Origin: Aestuariirhabdus sp049985285
GTDB taxonomy: Bacteria; Pseudomonadota; Gammaproteobacteria; Pseudomonadales; Aestuariirhabdaceae
DNA: 64,000 nt
Assembly: GCF_049985285.1 (NCBI RefSeq)
Contig: NZ_JBNIEU010000001.1
Coordinates: 372,001-436,000 of the forward strand
Direction of reading: 5' to 3'
Shown one piece after another: positions 36,236 to 45,067 of this stretch. How positions within the stretch are numbered: position 1 is the first letter of the stretch; the number at the start of each line of letters is the position of its first letter. A program made the translations under genes and the position numbers. The notes under the pieces are model-generated. The model was not told the DNA's origin. It was given only the letters and a program-made list of their open reading frames with translations, and made no database searches.

Positions 36236-36805
36236 ATGAGTCGACACAGCAAAACACAAGGCGGCGCCAGCCGAAAGCCAACACCACAGCGCTCCGGCCC
36301 ACGCTCCAGCGTGCCCGGCTGGGTTTGGATGTTCACCGGCATCGTCACCGGACTGTTTATCGCTTTTTTGATGAAGCTGGCCCCTAACGCCGTCGACGTA
36401 AGAGACCTGGCCGATACAGCAGAGGAACAAACCGGTAGCGAAGAGCGGCCCCGCGCCGTGTTCGATTTTTACACCCTGCTTCCGGAAAGCGAGGTGCTGG
36501 TGCCTGATGCTCCCCCCCTACCGACAACAGCGACAAAATCTGCCACAGCAACGACCGCCCCGAAAAAACCGAGCATATACCTGCTGCAGGCGGGATCATT
36601 CCGTAACCTCGGTGATGCAGACCGACTTCGAGCCCAGCTCACACTCGAAGGGCTCGATGTTAAAACCCAAAAGGTCACCATCCGTGGTAATGAAACCTGG
36701 TACCGGGTACAGGTCGGCCCTTTCAGCGACACAAGCCGCCTCAACCAGGCCCGCAAAACCCTCACTGCACTCGACATCAACCCCCTGCCACTGCAACTTA
36801 AGTAA
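36236..36805 (+). CDS. FtsN-like SPOR-domain cell division protein
   Basis: 189 residues from the ATG at 36236; a TTG at 36164 would extend it but is unlikely. A basic cytoplasmic N-terminus is followed by one membrane helix (about 30-48, PGWVWMFTGIVTGLFIAFL) and the conserved KLAP stretch. A Thr/Pro-rich linker leads to a C-terminal SPOR domain (YLLQAGSFRNLGDADRLRAQ and WYRVQVGPFSD). It matches the short FtsN-type protein between argS and hslV in Pseudomonas; it lacks the long linker of E. coli FtsN, so I leave the symbol open. The role is probably septal peptidoglycan binding in the divisome. Confidence 0.85.
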   Translation: MSRHSKTQGGASRKPTPQRSGPRSSVPGWVWMFTGIVTGLFIAFLMKLAPNAVDVRDLADTAEEQTGSEERPRAVFDFYTLLPESEVLVPDAPPLPTTATKSATATTAPKKPSIYLLQAGSFRNLGDADRLRAQLTLEGLDVKTQKVTIRGNETWYRVQVGPFSDTSRLNQARKTLTALDINPLPLQLK

Positions 36806-36815
36806 CCCTGGAAGA

Positions 36816-36843
36816 CTTGAAGTTTGCCGGCAACACCCCATAT
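36816..36843 (+). promoter_or_regulatory. Sigma32 (heat-shock) promoter for hslVU
   Basis: CTTGAA (36816-36821), a 14-bp spacer and CCCCATAT (36836-36843) match the RpoH consensus CTTGAA-N13-17-CCCCATNT. It lies 80 bp upstream of hslV in the gap after the ftsN-like gene. HslVU is a classical heat-shock operon. Confidence 0.8.
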
Positions 36844-36922
36844 TCACTCAATACCCGCGATTTAAAAGCAGCCCCGTACTCCGACAGAGCCCGGCGGCCG
36901 CTGACAGCACGAGGAACTGATT

Positions 36923-37465
36923 TTGGAACAATTTCGAGGCACTACGATCCTTTCGGTTCGCCGCAATGGAAAGGTCGTTATCGGCGGCGATGGGCAAGTA
37001 TCCATGGGCAACACCGTTATGAAAGGCAACGCCCGCAAGGTTCGTCGGCTTTACAACAACCAGGTGATCGCCGGCTTTGCCGGCGGCACTGCCGATGCGT
37101 TTACGCTATTTGAGCGTTTCGAGGCGCAGCTAGAAAAGCATCATGGACAACTGGTTCGCGCTGCGGTGGAACTGGCCAAGGAGTGGCGAACCGATCGCGC
37201 ACTGCGCCGCCTCGAAGCGCTGCTTGCGGTTGCCGACTCAAAGGCCTCATTGATCATTACCGGCAACGGTGATGTCATCGAACCCGAAGAGAGCCTGATC
37301 GCCATTGGGTCCGGTGGACCCTTTGCCCAGTCTGCTGCCCTTGCCCTGCTGCACAATACCGACCTGGAAGCACGAGAGATCGTCGAGAAGGGGCTGGAGA
37401 TCGCCGCCGACATCTGCATCTATACCAATCACAATCGCACCATCGAAGTCCTCGATTGCGAATAA
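36923..37465 (+). CDS. hslV: HslV peptidase subunit of the HslUV (ClpYQ) protease
   Basis: A 180-residue proteasome-like threonine protease. The start is a TTG at 36923 with GAGGAA about 8 bp upstream. This gives MEQFRG before the catalytic pair TTILSVRRNGK, so maturation must remove six residues to expose Thr7 as nucleophile. IGGDGQVSMGNTVMKGNARKVRRL is standard, as is IGSGGPFAQSAALALL. It forms a double hexamer capped by HslU. It is 20 bp upstream of hslU and behind a sigma32 promoter. Confidence 0.96.
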   Translation: MEQFRGTTILSVRRNGKVVIGGDGQVSMGNTVMKGNARKVRRLYNNQVIAGFAGGTADAFTLFERFEAQLEKHHGQLVRAAVELAKEWRTDRALRRLEALLAVADSKASLIITGNGDVIEPEESLIAIGSGGPFAQSAALALLHNTDLEAREIVEKGLEIAADICIYTNHNRTIEVLDCE

Positions 37466-37485
37466 CGCCTAGCGGAAACCCCACC

Positions 37486-38817
37486 ATGTCCAATATGACC
37501 CCCCGTGAAATCGTCCACGAACTGGACAAGCACATCATTGGCCAGGCCGATGCCAAGCGCGCGGTAGCAATAGCCCTGCGTAACCGCTGGCGCCGCATGC
37601 AGCTCAACGCGGACCAGCGCATTGAGATCACACCCAAGAACATCCTCATGATCGGCCCCACCGGGGTAGGTAAAACCGAGATCGCCCGCCGCCTCGCGCG
37701 CCTGGCCAAAGCGCCCTTTATCAAAGTCGAAGCCACCAAATTTACCGAGGTGGGCTACGTAGGCCGCGACGTGGATTCAATCATTCGCGATTTGATGGAT
37801 GCTTCCATCAAAATGATGCGCGAGGAGGAGATCCATAAAGTCCAGCATCACGCCGAGGATGCCGCCGAGGAGCGTATTCTCGATGCACTGCTGCCCCCAG
37901 CACGGGATTTCGACGAGAGCGCCAAACCAGCCGACTCATCAACCCGCCAGCTATTTCGTAAAAAGCTACGGGAGGGCGAACTGGATGAGAAAGAGATCGA
38001 GCTCGAGTTGCACGAAAGCAAGCCAGGGGTAGAGATCATGGCGCCCCCCGGCATGGAGGAGATGACCAGCCAGCTGCAAAACATGTTCTCCAACCTCAAT
38101 CAGGGCCGCAGTAAAACCCGTAAGCTCAAGATCAAGGATGCCCTCAAGCAGGTGCGGGATGAGGAGGCCGCCAAGCTGGTCAACGAAGAGGAGCTCAAGG
38201 GACGCGCACTGGACGCCGTCGAGCAAAACGGTATCGTCTTTATCGATGAGATCGACAAGGTCGCCAAACGCTCAACGGGTGCTAGCGCCGATGTCTCCCG
38301 GGAGGGAGTACAGCGCGATCTATTGCCCCTTATCGAGGGCTGCACGGTCAACACAAAATTCGGCATGATAAAGACCGACCACATTCTGTTTGTGGCCTCC
38401 GGTGCGTTTCACCTGGCCAAACCCTCGGACCTGATTCCGGAACTGCAGGGGCGCCTGCCGATCCGGGTTGAGCTAAACGCGCTCTCCACCGGCGACTTCG
38501 AGCGCATCCTGACCGAGCCCGATTTTTCTCTTACCGAACAGTACCAGGCGCTGATGAACACTGAAGGAGTGCCCCTGAGCTTCACCGAAAGCGGCATTAA
38601 CCGCATCGCCGAGGTCGCCTGGCAGGTTAACGAAAGCACCGAAAACATTGGTGCACGCCGTTTGCATACTGTAATGGAGCGCCTGCTGGAGGAGCTATCC
38701 TTTAGCGCGGCCGATGTCGGCAGTACCGGCGAGGCGATCAGTGTCGATGCGGCCTATGTGGACAAATACCTGGGTGAACTGGCGCAGGACGAAGACCTCA
38801 GTCGCTACATTCTCTAG
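37486..38817 (+). CDS. hslU: HslU ATPase (unfoldase) subunit of the HslUV protease
   Basis: A 443-residue AAA+ unfoldase, equal to the E. coli length from the ATG at 37486 (MSNMTPREIVHELDKHIIGQ). The Walker A is GPTGVGKTEIARRLA, and the pore loop GYVGRD is at about residues 89-94. The I-domain spans about 110-240. Walker B is IVFIDEIDKVA. The C-terminal tail ends LSRYIL, which docks into HslV. Cotranscribed with hslV. Confidence 0.97.
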   Translation: MSNMTPREIVHELDKHIIGQADAKRAVAIALRNRWRRMQLNADQRIEITPKNILMIGPTGVGKTEIARRLARLAKAPFIKVEATKFTEVGYVGRDVDSIIRDLMDASIKMMREEEIHKVQHHAEDAAEERILDALLPPARDFDESAKPADSSTRQLFRKKLREGELDEKEIELELHESKPGVEIMAPPGMEEMTSQLQNMFSNLNQGRSKTRKLKIKDALKQVRDEEAAKLVNEEELKGRALDAVEQNGIVFIDEIDKVAKRSTGASADVSREGVQRDLLPLIEGCTVNTKFGMIKTDHILFVASGAFHLAKPSDLIPELQGRLPIRVELNALSTGDFERILTEPDFSLTEQYQALMNTEGVPLSFTESGINRIAEVAWQVNESTENIGARRLHTVMERLLEELSFSAADVGSTGEAISVDAAYVDKYLGELAQDEDLSRYIL

Positions 38818-38837
38818 CCTTAGCGCGCTAGTATGAG

Positions 38838-38859
38838 AGGCAGCCTACGGGCTGCCTTT
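38838..38859 (+). terminator. Weak intrinsic terminator after hslU
   Basis: AGGCAGCC, loop TACG, GGCTGCCT followed by only TT. The stem is good but the T-run is short, so partial readthrough into the DUF971 gene is possible. Confidence 0.5.
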
Positions 38860-38884
38860 GCCATCGATCCCCACGAGAGCCTCC

Positions 38885-39277
38885 ATGACCCATCCCGCCA
38901 ATATTCCCGTCGATATCAAACTGCACCGAAAATCCCGCATTCTGGAACTGACCTATGGCGACGGCAGTCGCTTCGAATTGAGCTGTGAATACCTGCGGGT
39001 TCATTCACCCTCTGCGGAGGTCCGTGGCCATGGCGAGGGACAGGAGACGCTGCAGACAGGCAAAATCAATGTCAATCTCAAGGAGCTGGTACCGGTTGGC
39101 AACTATGCGCTCAAACTCGTATTCGACGACGGCCACGATTCAGGGCTCTACGACTGGAACTACCTGCGAGACTTGGGTGAAAACCATGACCTGCACTGGC
39201 AACACTACCTTGACCGACTCGATCAAGCGGGAGCAAGCCGCGACCCAGACTTGAGCGTAGTCAAAATAATGGGCTAA
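38885..39277 (+). CDS. DUF971 domain protein (gamma-butyrobetaine hydroxylase N-terminal-like)
   Basis: 130 residues from the ATG at 38885; an in-frame TTG at 38858 lies in the terminator and is rejected. KLHRKSRILELTYGDGSRFELSCEYLRVHSPSAEV is the DUF971 fold, and DDGHDSGLYDWNYLRDLG is a conserved end. The family is a small beta-rich domain also found in iron-sulfur carrier proteins; its function in this free-standing form is not established. hslVU-DUF971 adjacency is the same as in Pseudomonas. Confidence 0.85.
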   Translation: MTHPANIPVDIKLHRKSRILELTYGDGSRFELSCEYLRVHSPSAEVRGHGEGQETLQTGKINVNLKELVPVGNYALKLVFDDGHDSGLYDWNYLRDLGENHDLHWQHYLDRLDQAGASRDPDLSVVKIMG

Positions 39278-39359
39278 CCCGCCCCCCCGCAGGAGACAAC
39301 ACCCGCCGACACCGCTAGAATAACCGGTTCGTTTATCCGTACCGGTATGGAACCACGTC

Positions 39360-40115
39360 ATGTCTGAGAGCAGTACCGCCACCACCCATTTTGGCTACGA
39401 AACCGTTGCCACTACCGAAAAAGAGCATCGCGTCGCCGAGGTGTTTCACTCGGTAGCCCAAAAGTACGACATCATGAACGATTTCCTCTCGGGCGGAGTA
39501 CATCGTCTGTGGAAGCGTTTCACGATCGAGGTCAGTGGCGTTCGTGCCGGCAACAGCGTTCTTGATATTGCAGGCGGAACCGGCGACCTCACCATCAAAT
39601 TTTCCCGCCTGGTGGGGGAGCACGGCAAAGTGGTGCTGGCTGATATCAACGAATCCATGCTCAGGGTCGGCCGGGACCGCCTTATGGATCGAGGTATTGC
39701 CGGCAATGTTGAGTACGTTCAGGCAAACGCTGAATGCTTACCCTTCCCCGATAACAGCTTTGATGTCGTGACCATCGCCTTTGGCCTGCGCAATGTAACC
39801 GATAAGGACGCAGCCCTGCGCTCCATGCTTCGTGTACTAAAGCCCGGCGGCCGACTGTTGGTGCTGGAGTTTTCCAAGACCAGTCACCCAGTACTGAGCA
39901 AAATCTACGACACCTACTCATTCAACCTGTTGCCGGTCATCGGCAAGGTCGTGGCCGATGACGCGGAAAGCTACCGCTACCTGGCAGAGTCGATCCGCAT
40001 GCACCCCGACCAGAAAACCCTGGAAGAGATGATGCGTAGCGCCGGCTTTGAGCGCACCAGCTTTCACAATATGACCGGGGGAATTGTTGCCCTGCATCGC
40101 GGCATCAAACCCTGA
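39360..40115 (+). CDS. ubiE: Ubiquinone/menaquinone biosynthesis C-methyltransferase UbiE
   Basis: A 251-residue SAM-dependent methyltransferase acting on the benzoquinol ring. THFGYETVATTEKEHRVAEVFHSVAQKYDIMNDFLSGG is the family N-terminus; VLDIAGGTGDLT is the SAM motif I; FGLRNVTDKDAALRSMLRVLKPGG and EFSKTSHPVLSKIYDTYSF are the UbiE signatures. It is 15 bp upstream of ubiJ, the conserved ubiE-ubiJ-ubiB order. Confidence 0.97.
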   Translation: MSESSTATTHFGYETVATTEKEHRVAEVFHSVAQKYDIMNDFLSGGVHRLWKRFTIEVSGVRAGNSVLDIAGGTGDLTIKFSRLVGEHGKVVLADINESMLRVGRDRLMDRGIAGNVEYVQANAECLPFPDNSFDVVTIAFGLRNVTDKDAALRSMLRVLKPGGRLLVLEFSKTSHPVLSKIYDTYSFNLLPVIGKVVADDAESYRYLAESIRMHPDQKTLEEMMRSAGFERTSFHNMTGGIVALHRGIKP

Positions 40116-40130
40116 CCTCGGACGACTTAG

Positions 40131-40772
40131 ATGATCGATCCTACGATCACCATGGCTGTATTGGCCAGTGCGGAAAGCACGCTTAACGCGTTACTGCGCC
40201 GCGACCCACCTACTCTCGCAAAAGTGACGCGACTCGAGGGTCGGGTTCTGCACATCCAGGTAACCGACCTCGACTTCGACTGCTTCGTCCACCCCGATAG
40301 CGATGGCGTGCGCCTGCTAGGCTATGACGAACAACCTCCCCGCACCAGCCTGTTCTCCAGCAGCAGCTCACTACTGCGGCTGTTAGCCAGCGATAATCCC
40401 GCCCGCACCCTGCATGAAAGCGAGTTTCGCATCGAGGGCGATGCCGCCCTAATCATCGAACTCCAGCAGATTGCGCTGAACTATGAGCTCGATCTCGAAG
40501 GCCTGATCGCCACCGCCGTCGGTGATGTAGCCGCCCACAGTATCACACGTGGGCTGGGTGGGGCAGCAAACTGGCTTGCCAACAGCAACCAAAGCCTACA
40601 ACGGAGTATCTCGGAGTATCTGCAAGAGGAGTTGGAATTGCTACCCTCGGCCAACGAGGTCGAATGCTTTACCCAAGACCTGCAGCAGACGCAACTCGAT
40701 CTGGACCGACTGGAAGCTCGTATCGAACAACTGCAAAAACGCCTCAACCCCACCAACACTTTACAGGACTAA
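40131..40772 (+). CDS. ubiJ: Ubiquinone biosynthesis accessory factor UbiJ
   Basis: A 213-residue protein with an N-terminal SCP2 lipid-binding domain (about residues 20-115) and a C-terminal coiled coil (ELLPSANEVECF and QTQLDLDRLEARIEQLQKR) as in UbiJ. In E. coli UbiJ is part of the soluble Ubi complex, binding the polyprenyl intermediates. The context between ubiE and ubiB confirms the assignment. The ubiB start is 2 bp after its stop. Confidence 0.92.
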   Translation: MIDPTITMAVLASAESTLNALLRRDPPTLAKVTRLEGRVLHIQVTDLDFDCFVHPDSDGVRLLGYDEQPPRTSLFSSSSSLLRLLASDNPARTLHESEFRIEGDAALIIELQQIALNYELDLEGLIATAVGDVAAHSITRGLGGAANWLANSNQSLQRSISEYLQEELELLPSANEVECFTQDLQQTQLDLDRLEARIEQLQKRLNPTNTLQD

Positions 40773-40774
40773 CC

Positions 40775-42379
40775 GTGCAACAACTGCGTCGTCTGATTCG
40801 TATTCTCTGGGTTATTGGCCGTTATCGTCTTGACGACCTCCTGCAGGGAATCCAACTTCCCTGGTACCTGCGGCTGTTGCGCGCGATCTCACCCTGGCGT
40901 TTTAGCAGCAGTGAACTTAGTCGAGGCGAACGCCTGCGTCTTGCGCTGGAAGAGCTGGGTCCCATATTCGTTAAATTTGGCCAACTGCTCTCCACTCGTC
41001 GCGACCTGCTTCCCGACGACATCGCCGATGAGCTGGTAAAACTGCAGGATCAGGTACCCCCGTTTTGCACCAGCGAAGCCCAGCGCATCATCGAGCAGGA
41101 CCTGGGACAACCCATCGACAGCCTCTTTGCCCGCTTCGATGTCGAAGAGCTGGCGTCCGCATCGGTTGCTCAGGTCCATAGCGCACAACTCCATAGCGGC
41201 GAAGAGGTCGTGATCAAAGTAGTACGGCCCGATATTGAGGGCGTTATTCGCCAGGACCTGAAGTTACTCTACCTGATCGCACAGGTCATCAGCCGCCTCT
41301 CCGCCGATGGCCGCCGCTTACGCCCCGTCGAAGTGGTGTCTGACTATGAACACACCATCATGGACGAGCTCGACATGCAGCGCGAAGCGGCCAACGCCTC
41401 CGTCTTACGCCGCAACTTCGAAGGCTCTGAGCAGCTCTATGTGCCGGAAGTACACTGGTCCTACTGCGGCCAGCGCGTACTAACCCTGGAGCGCATCTAC
41501 GGCGTCCCTATTGGCGAGGTTGATCGCTTACGCGAGCTGGGCATCGACATGAAAACCCTCGCCGAGTATGGCGTTGAGATCTTCTTTACCCAGGTGTTCC
41601 GAGACGCATTTTTCCATGCCGATATGCACCCGGGTAATATTTTTGTTGATATTGCCGACCCCAAAAAACCCCGCTATATCGCTCTGGACTTTGGCATCGT
41701 CGGCTCCCTTAATCCGGACGACCAAAGCTATCTGGCTCGCAACTTGCTGGCATTTTTCCAGCAAGATTACCGTCGCGTGGCGCAACTGCATATCGATTCA
41801 GGCTGGGTCCCCGCCGACACCCGGGTTAATGAGCTTGAGGCCGCTATCCGCAGCGTTTGCGAACCCATTTTTGCCAAACCCCTGGATCAGATCTCCTTCG
41901 GACAACTGCTGCTAAAGCTGTTCCAGACCGCCCGCCGCTTTGATATGGAGGTCCAACCGCAGCTGGTACTGCTCGAAAAAACATTACTTAATATCGAGGG
42001 TCTGGGACGCCAACTTTATCCCCAGCTTGATCTTTGGCAAACCGCCCATCCCTACCTTGAACGCTGGATGAAACAGCGCATCGGCCCCCGTGGCGTGCTG
42101 CGAGCATTGCGCGAGCAGGCACCGGAGTGGATCGAGCAAGCCCCGCACATACCGCAGCTGGTGTTTAACCTGCTACAGGAGCGCAACCGAGAGATCCGCA
42201 AGCCTCAGCAGGTTGCCGCCAAAAAACGCCGTTGGCCCACGGTTGTGCTGGGAACGGCCGCCCTTGCAAGCGCTTTTATAAGCGCCACCCCAGAGCTGCC
42301 CCACCTGCTCGGAGAGGGCGCTGGCTGGCAAAGCATCGCGCTAGCAGCAATCGGCATCTATTTGATAGCGGTCAAGTAG
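40775..42379 (+). CDS. ubiB: Probable protein kinase-like ATPase UbiB
   Basis: 534 residues from the GTG at 40775, with AGGA six bases upstream; an upstream reading frame overlaps ubiJ and is rejected. The atypical kinase family signature KxGQ is in IFVKFGQLLSTRRDLLPDD. The A-rich loop is ASASVAQVHSAQL, and the catalytic loop is FFHADMHPGNIFV with IALDFGIVG. Two C-terminal membrane helices lie at about 487-530. It is required for coenzyme Q synthesis and acts at the inner membrane, probably by extracting lipid intermediates. Confidence 0.96.
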   Translation: MQQLRRLIRILWVIGRYRLDDLLQGIQLPWYLRLLRAISPWRFSSSELSRGERLRLALEELGPIFVKFGQLLSTRRDLLPDDIADELVKLQDQVPPFCTSEAQRIIEQDLGQPIDSLFARFDVEELASASVAQVHSAQLHSGEEVVIKVVRPDIEGVIRQDLKLLYLIAQVISRLSADGRRLRPVEVVSDYEHTIMDELDMQREAANASVLRRNFEGSEQLYVPEVHWSYCGQRVLTLERIYGVPIGEVDRLRELGIDMKTLAEYGVEIFFTQVFRDAFFHADMHPGNIFVDIADPKKPRYIALDFGIVGSLNPDDQSYLARNLLAFFQQDYRRVAQLHIDSGWVPADTRVNELEAAIRSVCEPIFAKPLDQISFGQLLLKLFQTARRFDMEVQPQLVLLEKTLLNIEGLGRQLYPQLDLWQTAHPYLERWMKQRIGPRGVLRALREQAPEWIEQAPHIPQLVFNLLQERNREIRKPQQVAAKKRRWPTVVLGTAALASAFISATPELPHLLGEGAGWQSIALAAIGIYLIAVK

Positions 42380-42401
42380 CCGCAGCTCCGACGAGGATAG
42401 A

Positions 42402-42794
42402 ATGAACGACTGGATAGAACAGATTAAATGGGACAACAATGGATTGGTGCCCGCCATTGCCCAGGATCACGCCACTGGCGAGGTGCTGATGGTCGCCTGG
42501 ATGAATCGGGAAGCTCTCCAGCTCACGCGACTAGAGCAGCGAGCTATCTACTGGTCGCGCTCACGCCAAGCGATCTGGCGCAAGGGTGAAAGTTCCGGGC
42601 ATATCCAGCAACTAAAGCAGATACGCCTGGATTGTGATGCCGATGTAGTACTGCTCGAGGTGGAGCAACTCGGGGATATTGCCTGCCATACGGGGCGACG
42701 CAGCTGCTTTTACCGACAGCTGGACAGTAGCGGGGAGCAACCAATATGGAAAGTAGTTGCCCCGATATTAAAAGACCCGCAAGATATCTATTAA
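42402..42794 (+). CDS. hisI: Phosphoribosyl-AMP cyclohydrolase
   Basis: A 130-residue stand-alone HisI performing the third step of histidine synthesis. LVPAIAQDHATGEVLMVAWMN, YWSRSRQAIWRKGESSG, the metal-binding LDCDADVVLL and CHTGRRSCFYR are all present. It is not fused to HisE, as in Pseudomonas. It follows ubiB by 22 bp. Confidence 0.97.
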   Translation: MNDWIEQIKWDNNGLVPAIAQDHATGEVLMVAWMNREALQLTRLEQRAIYWSRSRQAIWRKGESSGHIQQLKQIRLDCDADVVLLEVEQLGDIACHTGRRSCFYRQLDSSGEQPIWKVVAPILKDPQDIY

Positions 42795-42842
42795 CGGGGC
42801 CGGGTTCCATCCGGTAGCCAACCATACGAGCAGTTTGATCCG

Positions 42843-43181
42843 ATGAGCAACGACATACTCTCCGCCCTCGCCGAGGTGCTGGAACAACGCAAGCACGCCG
42901 CCGCGGATAGCTCCTACGTTGCCAGCCTGCACGCAAAAGGCCTCAATAAGATTCTTGAGAAAGTCGGCGAAGAAGCAACTGAAACCCTGCTTGCAGCTAA
43001 AGACGCCGAGATAAGCGGTCAGACCAAAGACCTAGTGTACGAAACCGCCGATCTATGGTTTCATTCATTGGTTATGTTATCGCATCTAGGCCTTGGGCCC
43101 GACGCAATACTGCAGGAGCTGGAACGGCGCTTTGACCTCTCCGGACTGGACGAGAAAGCTGCGCGCACAGGAAAAGAATAA
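42843..43181 (+). CDS. hisE: Phosphoribosyl-ATP pyrophosphatase
   Basis: A 112-residue all-alpha MazG-like enzyme, the second step of histidine synthesis. KILEKVGEEATETLLAAK and VYETADLWFHSLVML carry the acidic metal-binding motifs. Its stop overlaps the next ATG by one base (TAATG), implying coupled translation with the HIT gene. Confidence 0.96.
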   Translation: MSNDILSALAEVLEQRKHAAADSSYVASLHAKGLNKILEKVGEEATETLLAAKDAEISGQTKDLVYETADLWFHSLVMLSHLGLGPDAILQELERRFDLSGLDEKAARTGKE

Positions 43182-43516
43182 TGAGTGACTGTCTATTTTG
43201 CAAAATAAGCCGCGGTGAGATTCCCGCCGATGTTGTCTATAAGGATGACGACTGTATTGCGTTTCGCGATATCTCACCAAAGGCACCGGTGCACCTGCTG
43301 GTTATTCCGCACAAGCATATCGAGAACCTGTACGATCTACGCAAGGAGGACGCTGACCTGATGGCGCGCATCCTGCTCACGCTACCCAAAATAGCCCGCC
43401 AACAAGGCTTGGGAAGCGGCTTCCGCACCGTAACCAACACCGGGCACGACGGCGGACAGGAGGTGTTTCACCTCCATTTCCATCTTCTGGGGGGCGGTTC
43501 GCTGCACTCCCTTTAA
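43181..43516 (+). CDS. HIT family nucleotide hydrolase (HinT-like)
   Basis: A 111-residue histidine-triad protein starting MSDCLFCKISRGEIPADVVY. The triad is HLHFHLLGG near the C-terminus, with GGQEV before it. HinT proteins hydrolyse purine nucleoside phosphoramidates and acyl-adenylates. It sits between hisE and tatA, one base overlapping hisE and 45 bp before tatA. Confidence 0.93.
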   Translation: MSDCLFCKISRGEIPADVVYKDDDCIAFRDISPKAPVHLLVIPHKHIENLYDLRKEDADLMARILLTLPKIARQQGLGSGFRTVTNTGHDGGQEVFHLHFHLLGGGSLHSL

Positions 43517-43561
43517 ATACCAACAATAACGACACAGTAAAAACCATTCGGGAGAGAAATT

Positions 43562-43804
43562 ATGGGATTTGGTGGAATCAGTATCTGGCAGCTGCTTATC
43601 ATTTTGGTGATTGTGGTCATGCTTTTCGGTACCAAGAAGTTGCGCAATATCGGCGGCGACCTGGGCGGAGCCATTAAAGGTTTCAAAAAGGCGATGAGCC
43701 CCGAAGAGGAAGCCAAGCAGCTGGAAGAGCCCAAGACGCCAGAGACTACTGCCCAGGCAGCCCAGAGTGAGACCGCAGAAAAAGCGGAAGACAAGAAAGC
43801 CTAA
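43562..43804 (+). CDS. tatA: Sec-independent protein translocase subunit TatA
   Basis: An 80-residue protein with an N-terminal membrane helix (ISIWQLLIILVIVVMLFG), the conserved FGTKKLRNIGGDLGGAIKGFKK amphipathic helix, and an acidic, disordered tail. It oligomerises to form the twin-arginine export pathway. GGGAGAG lies upstream. tatB is 15 bp downstream. Confidence 0.97.
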   Translation: MGFGGISIWQLLIILVIVVMLFGTKKLRNIGGDLGGAIKGFKKAMSPEEEAKQLEEPKTPETTAQAAQSETAEKAEDKKA

Positions 43805-43819
43805 GCGGGATAACGCGAC

Positions 43820-44233
43820 GTGTTTGATATCGGCTTTGCAGAACTGTTGATTATCGGGATCGTAGCCCTGCTGGTGCTTGGTCCCGAACGACTGCCCACC
43901 GCAGTGCGCACCATCGCATTGTGGATAGGCCGACTCAAGCGTGGATTTGCCTCGGTTAAGAGCGAAATCGAACGCGAGGTTGGCGCCGATGAAATTCGGC
44001 GCCAACTGCACAACGAGTCGGTACTCAAGGACCTGGGCGAAACCGGGCGCGAACTGCAAGGGGACATTAAAAAGGCCCAGCAGGATATCAACCGCACCCT
44101 GCATCACGAACGCCTTGATACCGATATCAATCCCTATCAGGCCAAGGCGAAGGCCGACAGTGACTCAACCGTTGCCAACGACGCGACGAGCGAGCCTCCA
44201 GCCAAGCCCGACGCCAACCAGAGTAACGCTTGA
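43820..44233 (+). CDS. tatB: Sec-independent protein translocase subunit TatB
   Basis: 137 residues from a GTG at 43820. The N-terminal MFDIGFAELLIIGIVALLVLGPERLP is diagnostic for TatB. An amphipathic helix and a charged coiled-coil tail follow. It forms the substrate receptor with TatC. Confidence 0.96.
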   Translation: MFDIGFAELLIIGIVALLVLGPERLPTAVRTIALWIGRLKRGFASVKSEIEREVGADEIRRQLHNESVLKDLGETGRELQGDIKKAQQDINRTLHHERLDTDINPYQAKAKADSDSTVANDATSEPPAKPDANQSNA

Positions 44234-44279
44234 GGCTTAATGGAAGCCTGCATGCGCATAGCCGGATAGCCTAACAACC

Positions 44280-45062
44280 ATGAGTGATACCAATAGCGGC
44301 GCAAAAAGCACCGCCGAACAACCTTTGATCTCTCACCTGGTCGAACTGCGGGATCGCATACTACGATGCGTGATGGCCGTGCTGGTGGTATTTCTTGGCC
44401 TGTTCTACTTCGCCAACGAGATCTACACGTTCGTCTCCGAGCCGCTGCGCGCTTTTCTACCGGAAGGGTCCACCATGATCGCGACCGAAGTCGCGTCCCC
44501 CTTCCTGACCCCGTTTAAGCTCACCATCGTGTTGTCGATCTTTCTTGCAATCCCCTTCATCCTGCATCAGGTCTGGAGCTTTATTGCTCCCGGCCTCTAC
44601 CAGCACGAGAAGCGGATCGCTATCCCCATGCTGTTCTCCAGCGTCATGCTATTTTACGCCGGAATAGCGTTCGCCTATTACATTGTGTTCCCACTGGTGT
44701 TCGGCTTTTTTACCAGTATTGGCCCGTCCGATGTCACCATCATGACCGATATCAACCGCTACCTGGACTTCGTACTCAAACTATTCTTCGCATTCGGGAT
44801 TGCATTCGAGATCCCCATCGCAACGGTTCTGCTGATCTGGTCCGGCGCCTCTACAGTACAAAGCCTTGGTCAGAAACGCCCCTACGTGGTAGTCGGCTGC
44901 TTCATTCTGGGTATGCTCCTGACCCCTCCCGACGTTATCTCTCAGGCACTGCTGGCGCTACCCATGTGGTTCCTGTTTGAAATCGGCATCCTGTTCGGAC
45001 GCTTGCTCCCCAAAAAAGACGACGATGAAGAGGAGGAGGAGGCCAAAGAAGCCACCCCCTAA
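44280..45062 (+). CDS. tatC: Sec-independent protein translocase subunit TatC
   Basis: A 260-residue polytopic protein with six membrane helices. The cytoplasmic N-terminus QPLISHLVELRDRILR carries the signal-peptide-binding residues. The first periplasmic loop has FVSEPLRAFLPEGS, and SFIAPGLYQHEKRIA follows. The C-terminal tail is unusually acidic (DDDEEEEEAKEATP). It is the last gene of tatABC; rsmE begins 5 bp later. Confidence 0.97.
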   Translation: MSDTNSGAKSTAEQPLISHLVELRDRILRCVMAVLVVFLGLFYFANEIYTFVSEPLRAFLPEGSTMIATEVASPFLTPFKLTIVLSIFLAIPFILHQVWSFIAPGLYQHEKRIAIPMLFSSVMLFYAGIAFAYYIVFPLVFGFFTSIGPSDVTIMTDINRYLDFVLKLFFAFGIAFEIPIATVLLIWSGASTVQSLGQKRPYVVVGCFILGMLLTPPDVISQALLALPMWFLFEIGILFGRLLPKKDDDEEEEEAKEATP

Positions 45063-45067
45063 GCGCC

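Noticed and set aside
36082..36348. Upstream extension of the argS leader ORF to 127 codons
   Set aside because: It overlaps the start of the ftsN-like gene on the other strand and the upstream part has no start with ribosome-binding signal; only the final 38 codons are considered.
40664..40774. N-terminal extension of UbiB into ubiJ
   Set aside because: Homology starts at VQQLRRLIRILWVIGRYRLD; the GTG at 40775 has AGGA at proper spacing.
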